In this document: positions 21,241-31,639 of the stretch, one piece after another
Numbering within the stretch: position 1 is the stretch's first letter
How the letters are laid out: each line of letters begins with the position of its first letter
NCBI GenBank assembly: GCA_977006965.1
Contig: OZ345357.1
Location: 1,550,001-1,614,000, forward strand
Direction: 5' to 3'
Length of the DNA: 64,000 nt
From: Phymatolithon calcareum
Lineage: Eukaryota; Rhodophyta; Florideophyceae; Hapalidiales
Program-made: the position numbers and the translations under genes
Notes under the pieces: generated by a model
The model's input: only the letters and a program-made list of their open reading frames with translations
What the model was told of the DNA's origin: nothing
The model's database searches: none

Positions 21241-22235
21241 CTGTGCGCGAAGAATCAATTGCGACCGGGTTTCGTGCACAGCTCACACAGCATCTGTGCA
21301 CGAAATCTGGCCAGAATTGACGCCTCGCGCACAGTCTGTTCTTGCTTCGTTGCGCAACGAAGCAACAGCAGGTTTTAGAATAGGGCCAAAGGCAGCGCAG
21401 AGATCCTCGAGTTCAGCTCTCTGCCTACCAGCGACACTAGTCCCTAGAAATTTTACTACAGTATTTGATAATGGTTTCTTGGACTGCAGTCCAAGGTGGG
21501 GAGGTCCGACGAGGTCCAAAAACGCCAACCTGGACTGAAGGGACCACTATTGATACCTGAAGCCACAACGGAAGAACCACAGGAAGGTACTTGGAAGCAA
21601 ATCTGGGAAGAGTCGGGGCAATGAAGGTAAAATCATGAAGCCTTGCTCGAATCTCTATTTTCAAGTATTTCTTTGTAATAAATACGGGACAATAGAACTA
21701 TCTCAAATTATTTTTTAAATTTCTTTGTTGTTACAGTACGTGTTTAAACCTTCAATCCTTTTTGCCTCGAGAGCCTCTTGGATCTGCGCTCAGGGATTAC
21801 CGCCAGCGCCCACGGGCGTACCAGGACGTACTGGGGCGCACACGTCCGTCCGAAACGAGGCCGGTGTCACACAGCGTGCTTCACGGGTGAGCCGTGCTTC
21901 TGTCAGTCTTCGCGCTGGTCGTTCTGGTCGGGATACGTGGGTGGGTATAGAGACTATAATCTGTTATAGAAATCGGAGATCCTGTCCACAACAAATACGT
22001 TCTTTACTGATTTGTGAGACTGTCTCGTAACTTGCTGCTCGGGAAAGAGTACTTGCGTCGATGAATCGTGCGACATCATCGCTATCTATTGTATGACATT
22101 CCGGAACCTGCCCATCGTCGGTGTGCAGAAAATCTCATCTGTTGTCGGCATCGGCCGGGTGCACCTGTCCATTTTGCAGGTATTGGAGGAGGGACACATG
22201 CTCTGCTGCTACCAGCAAACGTCGGGCCCAAGGTA
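21241..22235. other. Intergenic with small palindromes
   Basis: No supported gene. Short perfect palindromes occur, including TGCTTCGTTGCGCAACGAAG(CA) near 21343 and TTGGACTGCAGTCCAA near 21479, and an inverted pair TTTCGTGCACAG / CTGTGCACGAAA near 21271-21305. Confidence 0.4.
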
Positions 22236-22358
22236 GAGCCGAATTTCAAGATGTCTCTAGCGCGGGCAGAGTGCTGCATATATATATATATATATATATA
22301 CATGACTATGTCTTAGCTGCAACTCTAGCCGCACGACAGAAATCTTGAAATTCGGCTC
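22236..22358. repeat. Fold-back repeat enclosing a (TA)n microsatellite
   Basis: The 17-bp arms GAGCCGAATTTCAAGAT and ATCTTGAAATTCGGCTC are perfect inverted copies 123 bp end to end. About 22 bp of alternating TA lies near the middle. A MITE with an expanded TA core or a slippage-prone hairpin both fit. Confidence 0.65.
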
Positions 22359-22779
22359 CCTGCTACGAATTTGACTTCCGCAAATGGCACCAGTACATCC
22401 TCACTCGTGCACGTGGGATCCATGGAATCTATCTATAGACGAAGACAAGCAATTTGGCCTGGAAATCTATAACGCCCAGGATATGTCGTGATGGCCAAAT
22501 TGACCTCAGTACAGTTCTTAGCCGAAAACATCTACAACGTCTCCTTCACCAAAACTATTTTTGAGCACAGTCTTCGTACTGTTCTCGCTTTGGAGTGTCG
22601 CAGAGTAATGGCCTTCTGAGTCGGGAAGGAGAAGAAGTCAGATATTTATCGAACGGAAAAGGAGAGACAAGGCCTCGAATTTATGTATGAAAAGTGAGAT
22701 CAACAAAAAGTAAACCAAAACTTTTAAAAGTTTTGATCTATAGTTTCAAAATTGGCATAGCGCATATGCGCTTGCGTAT

Positions 22780-24407
22780 CTAATTGCCGCTCGTCGCGTT
22801 ATCTTCAGCAAGTTTCTTAAGAAGGGCCTGGGCATCGTTCGCCTGCTGCTCATTCGGCGCTGCAGTCGAGTTGGCGGTCTTCGCACCAGTTTCGTTCGTG
22901 AACGGAATCGACGCCACCGGCTCCGGTGTGACGACCGGCGTCGACCTGCGCGATCTGCCGCGCACATTGTTGTTACCCTTGGCGCGGATCATGGACTGTG
23001 ACTCTTCATATGACACACATCCGAGGCCTTGGCCCTCACGAATAGTTCGTCCGAAAGCCGCAAGACGGTCTGCGCGCCGAGCCGAAGCTCCGTTGAGCGT
23101 CGGGTGAGTGCCGCCAAATCGACCCCTGTTTCCGTGACCGTTGCGCTGCCATTGGTAGTACATGTAATCCACAAAGGCGTGATGCGAGAAGAAAACGAAG
23201 TCATTTGGAGCAGTTCCCAGAACGCTCATGTCGCCACCTACTCCGACATGTGTCGATCCATGCAAAGCCTCGATAGTGGAGGAGAAGGAAGCAAACGGAA
23301 TATCCGCCGCCATGAGGTTGCGGAGATTAGTCCAGCTCTCCAAAGGCGGGAAGGTGCCACCGCCAGTGGTTGTCACACCACGTTCAACGCAGTGCATGAC
23401 GGGGTGACCTGACCACCAGCCGGAAGCTGGACCGTCGTTGATACATTGTGGGTTGTTCGAGGAAGACGTGGAATGACCGAAGCGATTCCACACCGGGGAA
23501 TCGGCCGCATTGCGAGCGTACTGAACGGACCAGTTCCAGTACGGCACGGTGACCTGTGGGTCAATTTCGCGAAGAAGAGACTCGAAAAGGAACACGAACA
23601 ATCTATGCCATGGAAGGAAATAAGAGCCTCCGTGAGCTTCCTGCACGAATTCAGAGTGAAGAACTGCAAGATCCTCAAACTGATTGATGGCGTCGTTTCG
23701 ACGAGCGCGCCTATCGTTCTTCAGAACACTCAGCGCAGCTGCATAGCGGTTCCACTCAGCATTCGACATTGAAGAAACCTCCTTGCGCACACGAGATTCA
23801 CCGTTGCGACAATGAAGAAGATCATTGTAGGGTCCGCGCTCCACACCGGAACTGTCTGCCGGTTGTGCTGCGTCCGCAGCATCATTGCCGGCATCTGCGT
23901 CCTCAGGCGCTGGAACGGGCACAGCGGAGCCCTGGTCCGCCGAGAAGGAGCTGTCCGCATTCGGGGGCGCGTCCACAGGTATCATTCCCGCGGGGGCCGG
24001 AGCCGGGGCTGGCGCCGGTGCTGGTGCCGGAGCGGGTGCTGGAGCAGGAGCCGGGTTGAATTGCGGCATAGTGCCGTCGCGCGAGCATGTGACAACTGTG
24101 CAAGACGGACCGGAGTCACATCTGAGCAGTTAGCGCAAACCGTAAAGAATGAAGGCGTTAGTGACTGTGCAGAAACACGAACTCGATGCAATGAGACGCT
24201 TGGTGCTTACTGTGAGGCGCCGGTACAACGCGGATCATTGCATGATGCCTGGTTTGGGCAGCAAGTGGCGCCAGTGGTGGTCCGGAAGCAAGATTGGCGC
24301 ACAGTGGGTGTGAGATCGAAACCCTGGTGTCTGCGGGCTGAAGCAGTTGCCGCGAAAAGTGAGAGCACCAACGCGGCGCAGATGGTGCGCTTCAACATTG
24401 TGCTCAT
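22780..24407 (-). CDS. Secreted tyrosinase (type 3 copper), two exons
   Basis: Exon 1 is 24407-24211 and exon 2 24121-22780; the 89-nt intron has GTAAGC, a GCTAAC branch-like site and CTCAG. Joined product: 512 aa. Residues 1-25 (LKRTICAALVLSLFAATASA) form a signal peptide. A Cys-rich segment (~40-80, Cys in both exons) precedes a Pro-Ala linker (PAPAPA, ~88-110). CuA ligands are His221, His229 and His238 (LHSEF, AHGGSYFLPWHR); CuB are His353, His357 (HGSTH) and His380 (SHHAFVDYMYYQW). The family oxidises phenols or catechols to quinones; extracellular phenolic cross-linking is possible here (inference). The tail is disordered with NET/NST/NAT glycosylation sequons. The open frame alone would start at MPQFN and miss the signal peptide. 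Confidence 0.88.
23985..24060 (-). repeat. Coding Pro-Ala microsatellite in the tyrosinase linker
   Basis: About ten Ala-Pro pairs encoded by imperfect GCCGGAGC-type repeats. It separates the Cys-rich N-terminal part from the copper domain and is probably a length-variable linker. Confidence 0.8.
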
Positions 24408-25990
24408 GTTGTGAGGACTGTCAAGGTAGACAGCCGTAAGTGGCTCCCCGGCTTTGCATCATTCGTCTGTGATGCAAAAGTGACAGAAGACTAGGAATCG
24501 TGGTCGTACAGTCCCGGAAGTGCCCAACCGTCGGGCCGATACGGCAACGGTTTCCCTTTGAATTCTTTCCTTGTGCATACGCCATGCCGCTCGGAGCGGG
24601 CCATCATCCGTTTAGTTTTCGGTACCGAAGATAGCGGCACGTTACCTTCGGTCTCATGACGTGGGGGCGTGCACATCTGCAGGTGACCGGCTACATCTGT
24701 GGATGATTTGGAAAATTTCGCCGCTCTATGTTTACTGCGTATATGCGGGCCAGAGCGTATGTTGTTCATGGGCTGCATTGGTTCTATAAAAGCTCGGATT
24801 AGATTCGGGGCTTTAAAAAATCGGCAGAAGGGCCCGTAGCCGGAAAGCTACATCGCTGTGTAACTCAAAGATGTTGCGGTCTTGAGAACTGGGTGTGACT
24901 GAGAAGACATTATCGTTTTCAATCAGCACACAATGCACAACGGATTTTACTTAATTTCCTCCTATTACGATCGTTTGCTCTTCGATTTATCATGCGCCCC
25001 ACAGGAGCTGTTCAACTTGCTTGAGTCTTTTCGATTTTGTCACTGTGCCAATGGTGCTATTCAAATCCTATAAGGCAATGGGAAGGGCACTGTAGTTGAA
25101 TGAGTATTAGTCATTATCTAACCTGTACTGCTCCATGCACAACGTTGTTCTAAGGGACTGCACTTGAAGTTATTGGAAAAGAGGGAAGTTTCTGACTTTT
25201 GTCTGAGAGGGTATTTGGAAGTGCTAGTTCTCTCCATAACCTAAGTTTGTGCTAACGGAGACTTTAGGCCGACATTGCCAACGCATGGAAAGTTGATGCG
25301 CGTCTCGAGAATAGTACAGTAGTCCAAGTCCGCGAATTTGCAGAAAGCAATCGAAGGAACCTTGCGTTCGATTGTTTTGCTCGCACAGAAATGCAGAGTA
25401 ACATGAGGAAATGTGTACGCCCAGCATCTTATGAGTCGCGTTAATGACTTTATCAATTAGCGTGCATCAGGCGAATCTGATACTGCAAATTGATGTGGTG
25501 CGCCGAGCAAAAAAGCATAAAATGCTCCTCCGCGGATGGGACGAAGTAGCATTTTGATTACGAGGACCGAGAATTCAGAATTGCAAACAAGCAATGTCAC
25601 CAATGACACGACGAAGATTTCCTTTTTATTGGTCACTTCCCCGTTCGTCCGTGCCACGTGACAATGATGAGCAGCTTTTGATTGGTAAGCTGACTACGTA
25701 ATATTAACGAATATTAACGATTCCTTTTCCGTTGAATTTCGAATGAAAAATGCCATAGCGAATCCCCTATCATAGAGGATTCCCTACTCCGGCCATATCG
25801 ATCACTGGCCGAACTGGTAATGCAGGCATGCCCCCGTGCCACACTGTCGGTTCCAACTCCGGAACTACAGTACAGTAAGGCTTACCATTTCGAAGCACCG
25901 CATCCTCTGGTGGGGAAACCCAAGTCTGGTGAATTTGCGCCGCTGCGCTTTCCACCGCTCTCATTTGACCCATTTATCCAAGCACCAAAG
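24408..25990. other. Divergent intergenic region between tyrosinase and cyclophilin
   Basis: No supported ORF or RNA. It must hold the promoters of both flanking genes, which are transcribed away from each other. ACTACAGTACAGTAAGG near 25864 is another TACTGTA-type motif. Confidence 0.4.
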
Positions 25991-27080
25991 ATGGGTGGCA
26001 TCGTCTCGAAAAAGAAACCGAAAACCAAGCCTGCTGTCACCTTCCCCGAAGATGACGATCACGGTAGTATGCTTTGGCAATCTGTTAATGCCCCAGTCGT
26101 GCAAATCCATTTCCGACTCTGAAATCTCTCCTTGCTGACCTTGCACTGCTCTTTTCACATGTGCGTCATGTCATCCTCTTAACATCAACTGCAGAGGTCG
26201 TCGTGGAGTCAAACCGCGATCCTTCCAAGGTACACAAGCCCCGTCTACTGCGCAAACGCATCAAATGCTTCCTTGACATCTCAATCGACGGCGATGCTGC
26301 GGGTCGATTGCTAGTAGAGCTGCGCCCCGACGTGAATCCTCGGACGGCTGAGAATTTCCGTGCGCTTTGCACAGGCGAAACCGGCATTGGGTACCAGGGC
26401 TGCAAGTTCCACAAGTGAGTTATTTCAGCCTTTGCGATTCTGACGTCCATGCAAAACGCGTATTGCTGTTCACTTTGTGCGATACCTATGTCCCGCAATC
26501 GTAGATTGCCAGTCACACAACGCGAATGGCACTAATGCAAGCGTGATTGCTGACGTGAACCATATTCCTTTTTTTAAACTTTTCCAGAATTATCCCTGGG
26601 TACGTCGTACAGAGTGGCGACGTGGAGCACAAGGGTACGAGTAAGGAGGGTCATGGTGGTCGCTCCATTTACGGTCGCACATTTGCAGACGAGGATATGC
26701 AGAAACTCCTCCACGACAAGCCTGGCGTGCTGTCTATGGCTAACCGCGGACCACATACGAATAGCTCGCAGTTTATGATTATTACGGACGAAGAGGGATG
26801 CGACTGGCGTACGTATTGGATGCCTGGCGTCGAATTTTTTGGGCAGCGAGGTCAGCCCGTACGGCGTTTTTGAGTTTCAATATGTCAGCTAACCTTGTAT
26901 TGTGTGTGATCTTCCTGTGGCAAAGTCGATGGCAAGCACACCGTGTTCGGAACGGTGCTTCCGGAGAGCATGGAGCTATTGAAAAAGATCGAGAATTGTG
27001 GCGAAATGATCTACAGGGAGGAGAAGAGGAGGGCCCGCGTCGTGAATACGTGCACCATCACAGACTGCGGGCAGCTATAG
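25991..27080 (+). CDS. Cyclophilin-type peptidyl-prolyl isomerase, four exons
   Basis: Exons 25991-26063, 26195-26414, 26588-26808 and 26926-27080 join in frame to 222 aa; all introns are GT-AG (131, 173 and 117 nt). I chose ATG 25991 because MGGIVSKK fits an N-myristoylation signal with a following basic cluster. The cyclophilin domain starts near residue 45 ([20 protein letters not shown]) and shows [34 protein letters not shown]-like [20 protein letters not shown] and the final CTITDCGQL. The residue matching CypA Arg55 is Lys (FHK rather than FHR); Gln63 and His126 equivalents are kept and Trp121 is present. Such proteins isomerise X-Pro bonds. Membrane attachment is inferred from the N-terminus. 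Confidence 0.9.
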
Positions 27081-27454
27081 ATGAACAATCTTTGTTTTGC
27101 TTTCCGCGCTGCAGTTGTCGAAGAAGCTTGTGCTCGATTGTTTATAATTTGATTTAGATGGGGATGATTCTGCCGTCTTTATTGGATTGGACAGCGTTGG
27201 CCTCTTAAATGCGATTGGCGCTCGTCCAATACGTCCGCTACTCCTTTGGCACACTTAACGCCGACTTCGCGAGAGAACATACTTTTTTTCGACGAATTGG
27301 AGGAAGGTTTAGAATAGAGAAATATATTCTTTGCGGAAAAATATGGAAAGGACATGCATTGAAAGCTCTTGACGTTCCCTCCTTCATGTGCTCCATTTTA
27401 TTCTAAAAAATCGCTTATACTTATTGTAACCATTAAATGGTTACAACACTTATA

Positions 27455-27527
27455 TCACCTGGTCAAGTGGTTGAACTGACTCGGGGTGCGCGCGGTAAGG
27501 TCCAGGTTTCGAGTCCCGGGTGTGCAA
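27455..27527 (+). repeat. tRNA-like Pol III promoter segment (possible SINE head)
   Basis: TGGTCAAGTGG fits an A box and GGTTTCGAGTCC fits a B box with one extra T, about 45 nt apart as in tRNA genes. The acceptor arm pairs over only half its length and the T stem has a mismatch, so this is not a functional tRNA by eye. A tRNA-derived SINE or pseudogene is more likely. Confidence 0.4.
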
Positions 27528-27559
27528 CTGTTTCCAGTGAATTCGCCGGAAACGGTCGC

Positions 27560-27650
27560 ACTCCCGAAAAAAACCATGGCAGAAATCTTGAGATTTCTCA
27601 CGGTTTTTTTCTTCTAATTTCTCACGTGTTACACGTGTTTCGGGAGTTGT
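27560..27650. repeat. Nested hairpin downstream of the tRNA-like segment
   Basis: ACTCCCGAAA and TTTCGGGAGT are outer inverted arms; inside them GAAAAAAACC pairs with GGTTTTTTTC and GAAATC pairs with GATTTC. A CACGTGTTACACGTG near-palindrome lies in the right half. Could be the body of a short SINE. Confidence 0.45.
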
Positions 27651-28216
27651 TTTTCGCATTGCACAAGGGAGTCCAGGCGATGTGCAGCACACATGTCCAA
27701 GTTGAAAAGTTGCTGTAAGCAAACGAGTCCATCCAGTTGGACTCGCCATACGTGGAACCACACCGGTTGCTGCGGGTGGAATCGCCCAGTAAGGGCGAGC
27801 GGTAGGCAGAGCAGAGCATGCCTTAAATTAGCGAGCAGGACTAAAGACCCGCCGTAATCTAAGTAGAAGGTAATTAACAATATAAAGCACTGCTTAGCGA
27901 GCCTCTTTGGGGCGAGAGCAGATTCACACACACGCAATATACTTAGAAACGAGAAAACAGGCACTGTCAGCAGACCTTGCCAAGATAGAAATAAGTAAAA
28001 ACAACGATTTCATAATAGAACCTTATTTTGGGGAAGGAGTTGCAGACCACGCAGTCGGATTTGGGATTTATCCTTGGATTTTCTTTGCATTTTATTTCTG
28101 AGGGGACTATTCATTCTGCTATGCAGCACGCTGACCGATTTTACAAGTATTCCGTAGAGAAAAATGGTCCGTCTGCTGAGACGCACAAATTTGCTTGACA
28201 GTAGCGTAACCAAGAG

Positions 28217-28740
28217 CTAATTGGAGTCTGTCTCTGAAGAAAGATACGATTGCTTCTTGAGCATTTGTTTGAGCATGCTGATCTTCCCTCTTATACATTT
28301 CTCAAGAGGAAAGTCTACCGGATATGAACCATCTTCGTATGGGAATTCTGCTCTCAGTCGTTTGAGTCCGTCTGCAGGCAGAGTTTTCAAATCATCGACT
28401 CCAGAAAGTCTTGGATCTTGACTGCGTAATGGTCCGACATTGTGTACCTTGGCTTCGTAGACATGGATTTTTCGCCGTTCTTTCCCCTTTTTATACATTT
28501 TGGATATAGGTAGCGTAAAAACTGTCTCAAATGGCATGTCGAATCTTGCACGATTTATAGAAGCAACTGTTCTCGCATTCCGGCGGCGCTGAGCTTTTTC
28601 GCACTGTTTAAGCTTCTAGCATCAAACATGGACTGAATCTGTTCCCGATACTTTTCAATATACTTTTTTCCGATTGGGCCCTTAGGCTCACTTCTTCTTG
28701 CCCAGCTACGGGCAAGAGGGGAGTGATGAACCTGAGCCAC
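28217..28740 (-). pseudogene. Degenerate coding remnant, unknown family
   Basis: Two overlapping minus-strand frames look like one broken gene. The upstream frame (28740-28555) reads GPIGKKYIEKYREQIQSMFDARSLNSAKKLSAAGMREQLLL; a shift near 28560-28610 leads to RARFDMPFETVFTLPISKMY and on to FPYEDGSYPVDFPLEKCIRGKISMLKQ, ending 28217. The composition is protein-like (charged, amphipathic), but I recognise no family. Its position 3' of a BED/hAT-like relic on the same strand makes a transposon origin plausible. It could also be part of a host gene with undetected introns. Confidence 0.3.
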
Positions 28741-28933
28741 ATCAATATATTACACGATTGAGTCGCTTTCTGCTGGTGATATGTGGATGTCACCAATGTG
28801 CAAGATTTGTAATACTCTACGGATTGCCCTTGACTCCAAGTCAATCCTCTCATGCCGCAAGTGTCGCACCCACTGTTGTGTCCCTGTCCCAAGGCGGTCG
28901 AATTCTTCCCCTCACGACTTCATATTGCGATAG

Positions 28934-29536
28934 TCACTCGTTCTGTCGGGTCATACGGGCACGTGTCTCTCGTGCGTCTATTCGCTGTGTCGCTGTTTTT
29001 CGCTTAGGTTGCAGTAAATAAGGTACGGTAGTTAGTTCCTTCCTCTGAGTAAATGAAGCTGGGGACTTCTTCAGATTTCGGCTCGACTTCTTGGATCGCG
29101 GCACGCTTAACTTCGCCTGCACGTCCTTTCGACCACGCGGAGTTCGAGTTCCTCCCACCCTTCTTGACCGCAACCGCTTCACCACAAAAGTCAGTTCGGT
29201 GACAATCGCGCTCAAGTTTCCCTTTTCGAGTGTCCGTTCCAAGGCTGACTGCCCAGCCAACATTGCCGCATCAAGGACGGCGCCGCCGTCCGTCCGCATC
29301 ACGATGAATGCGACGTCGGCGATATTATCGCCGAACTTATCCATCCTCACCAAGGCAAAGGCTCGAGCTTGTGTCTGAGCTGCATGACCGCTGGAGTTCC
29401 CGCAAGGCTGTTGTAATCTCCGGCCGACCATCGCCTCTTCTTCTGGCGAGTCGGGCTTATCTCTGTTTTTCTTGTTCCACCGTCCTCGCCTTCTCCAAGG
29501 TTCTTTTTCCGTTCCTTTCGTTCCGGTGTTCTTCAT
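28934..29536 (-). CDS. Hypothetical basic protein, doubtful
   Basis: An ORF of 200 aa from ATG 29536. It is Arg/Lys-rich (KEPWRRRGRWNKKNRDK at the start, RGRKDVQAKLSVPRSKKSSRNLKK near the end) with a central hydrophobic part (DNIADVAFIVMRTDGGAVLDAAML). No family is recognised. It lies between two transposon-like relics on the same strand and may be part of them. Confidence 0.28.
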   Translation of the reverse strand: MKNTGTKGTEKEPWRRRGRWNKKNRDKPDSPEEEAMVGRRLQQPCGNSSGHAAQTQARAFALVRMDKFGDNIADVAFIVMRTDGGAVLDAAMLAGQSALERTLEKGNLSAIVTELTFVVKRLRSRRVGGTRTPRGRKDVQAKLSVPRSKKSSRNLKKSPASFTQRKELTTVPYLLQPKRKTATQRIDARETRARMTRQNE

Positions 29537-30391
29537 CCCGTGTCACTATGACGCGTTCGCTGCTATCGTCGAGACTGGCCCAACCCTGCACGGCGTAGCC
29601 TCGCATACGTGCTTGGCCTCCGTGTGTACCTGTGTTCTCGTAGGGTTGTGAAGTGTGTGCTCCGTGGGCGGCGTGGCTTTCTTTTCGGCACAAAGCCGAA
29701 GTCTACTCTCTTTTGCACCTCAAGGAGCTTTCCTGGCCCTACACGGCGTAGCCTCGCGCTCGAGGTTGATCACCACGACAGCTTGTGTTCCTCCAAGGCT
29801 ATGGACTGTGCTCCAGGGGTGGCCTACATGTTTACTCTGTCTGCTATCTGTTGGGGGTTTTGTTGGTTTCTCTTTCTTTCCTCTTCTTTATTTCTGGTTT
29901 CTCCCGCTCTTTTCCTCTCTCCTCTCTTGGGCTTTTCTCATCCTTGTGGCGTCGGGTTCTTTTGAGCCTGGCGCTACAGCATGGTGCTGGTTCTTGCGAC
30001 CCTGTGAAGAAATATCCTTGTGCATTGTCGACATTCCAGCTCCTTTGGTACGCCAAGTCCCTCCTTAGACTCCGCATAGTTTGACCCGGCTGTTGAATGT
30101 ACGTCTTCTTCGTTTCAATCTTCTTGTTTTAAGCCTTCTGACATTGTCTTTTGAGACAATTTTGACCCTAATCTCTTTCCCAAATTCTGAGTTCTCTAAA
30201 ACTTCAGAAGCAGTCTCCTCAGATGCTTCGGCTCCATGGTCGTATGCATCACCCTGACGAGGATTGTAATCACTGGAAGTGAAAAGAGAAGGTAGGGTTT
30301 ATCTTGAAAATCGGTGATATCTCGTTGATGCAATGCCCAGTCCAAGGTGCGATCAGCTTCGCCGCTTCAAATGGGCAGGGGCGTTCTGATA
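29537..30391. other. Intergenic, no supported gene
   Basis: Pyrimidine-rich on the plus strand around 29860-29940. Short open frames without recognisable motifs only. Confidence 0.35.
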
Positions 30392-31223
30392 TCACAGAGA
30401 GTGTAAATGTCGCTCATTACAGTCCTGCAACATTGCGTGTCTACAGGATGGAGAGAAGCTTTTCGGGCACATGCAGCCGTATACACCCAAGCAATGTGTC
30501 TCATTGTCGTTCCAGCCATCGTGCATAATGGCTCCTTTGGTATCAGCAATATCGTCTCCTATTCGCAGTTCGACGAGCTCAACGAGCCTGAATAATGTCT
30601 CTTTGAATATCCGAGTTGAGAACTTCTCACGGAAGCACGAAAACTTGCGATATTCCTCGCTTTGAACATGTGACACCGGGAAGGACATGTAGACGACAAG
30701 TCTAATGTACCCGTACATGGTCTTTTCCTTGTCAGTTGCGAGAAATGCCATTGGTGAGTGCGTGGCGATAAACGAGCTTGCTTTGTGGCGCCGTAGACTG
30801 GCCAGCGCATCTCTGTAGACCTGAAAAACCTGATCTTCGCTTCCTTCAGATATGCAACTCTTCAAGTGGCTGTTTGGGTTAGCATACCCCTTTCCTTTTT
30901 CAAAAGCGATATCAACATTGTCCCGGCAGTCAGCACCTTTCGACGAATTCAAACCATACACTTCCGACTTCGTCATTGGGATGTGGAGCTGGTCCACAGA
31001 AGCATCAAAGATGAAACAACAAACCAGTTCGGCAACCGTGTACCACGCCAAAAACGCATTTTACGCATTTTGGTAAAGTTGTTTCCGCGGACTCTCGATT
31101 AGGCACCTTATAGCGTGATATTCTGGTTCTGCGAGACTGCACATCGCGTTCTTCTTCACGTAGCTTCTGCGTTAGCACCTTAACAACTTCTTTTGGGCCT
31201 GGTTTGCGTCCGTTGCTTGACAT
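30392..31223 (-). pseudogene. BED/hAT-like transposase relic
   Basis: The first part reads from ATG 31223 (SSNGRKPGPKEVVKVLTQKL). A frameshift near 31050 leads into a 219-codon frame ending at 30392. That frame has KGKGYANPNSHLKSC, like the second half of a BED finger, then MYGYIRLVVYMSFPVSHVQ, a RKFSCFREKFSTRIFKETLF stretch and KGAIMHDGWNDNETHCLGVY. This order (BED, I-RLVV-PxSxV, then xxxDGWxDxxxHxxxVY) is typical of hAT-like transposases common in protist genomes. The catalytic C-terminal half and the dimerisation domain are missing, so it is a dead fragment. No inverted ends were found. Confidence 0.5.
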
Positions 31224-31639
31224 TCTGGACGTAGTGTTTTGGCAGAGCAATTCGCAGGAGTGTGAAGTCCAGGAGATCGTGAGCAAGACAGCATTCGGGA
31301 ACAATTTCCGAGTCAATGCCGGTCGACGTGTCTGTTTTTATCGAGAGGCATCGATACCAGAGCAGAATTCCTGACAGCAATTGGATGCCACAGATTCGGT
31401 TGGCAATACGTAAACTGTGTGGGGAGCTACTGTAACCCTTTTCCGTAAATTTCCCTTACAGATCCTGTACCGCAACAGTGTACGAAGATCTTGCCAGCGC
31501 CGAGGAGGGCAAGGGTGTACCTTGATTTTCGATCATATGCCATTACTTTTGCAATAATTATTGCAATAAGTACCTCTCAGGGAAATTACGGCTTTATTGC
31601 AATAAAAGCAATAAAAATAATATTGGTACCAAGCGTGCA

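Larger units (their letters stand above)
27081..28216. other. Intergenic with tRNA-like and hairpin sequences
   Basis: Apart from the tRNA-like segment and the hairpin listed separately, no gene is supported. A 26-bp near-palindrome TAACCATTAAATGGTTA sits at 27427-27443 just before the tRNA-like segment. Confidence 0.4.

Noticed and set aside
24069-24130. MPQFNPAPAP as the tyrosinase start
   Set aside because: A spliced upstream exon with a clear signal peptide joins in frame and supplies matching Cys residues.
29307-29598. 96-codon plus-strand ORF opposite the basic hypothetical protein
   Set aside because: No motif and no start or stop context better than chance.
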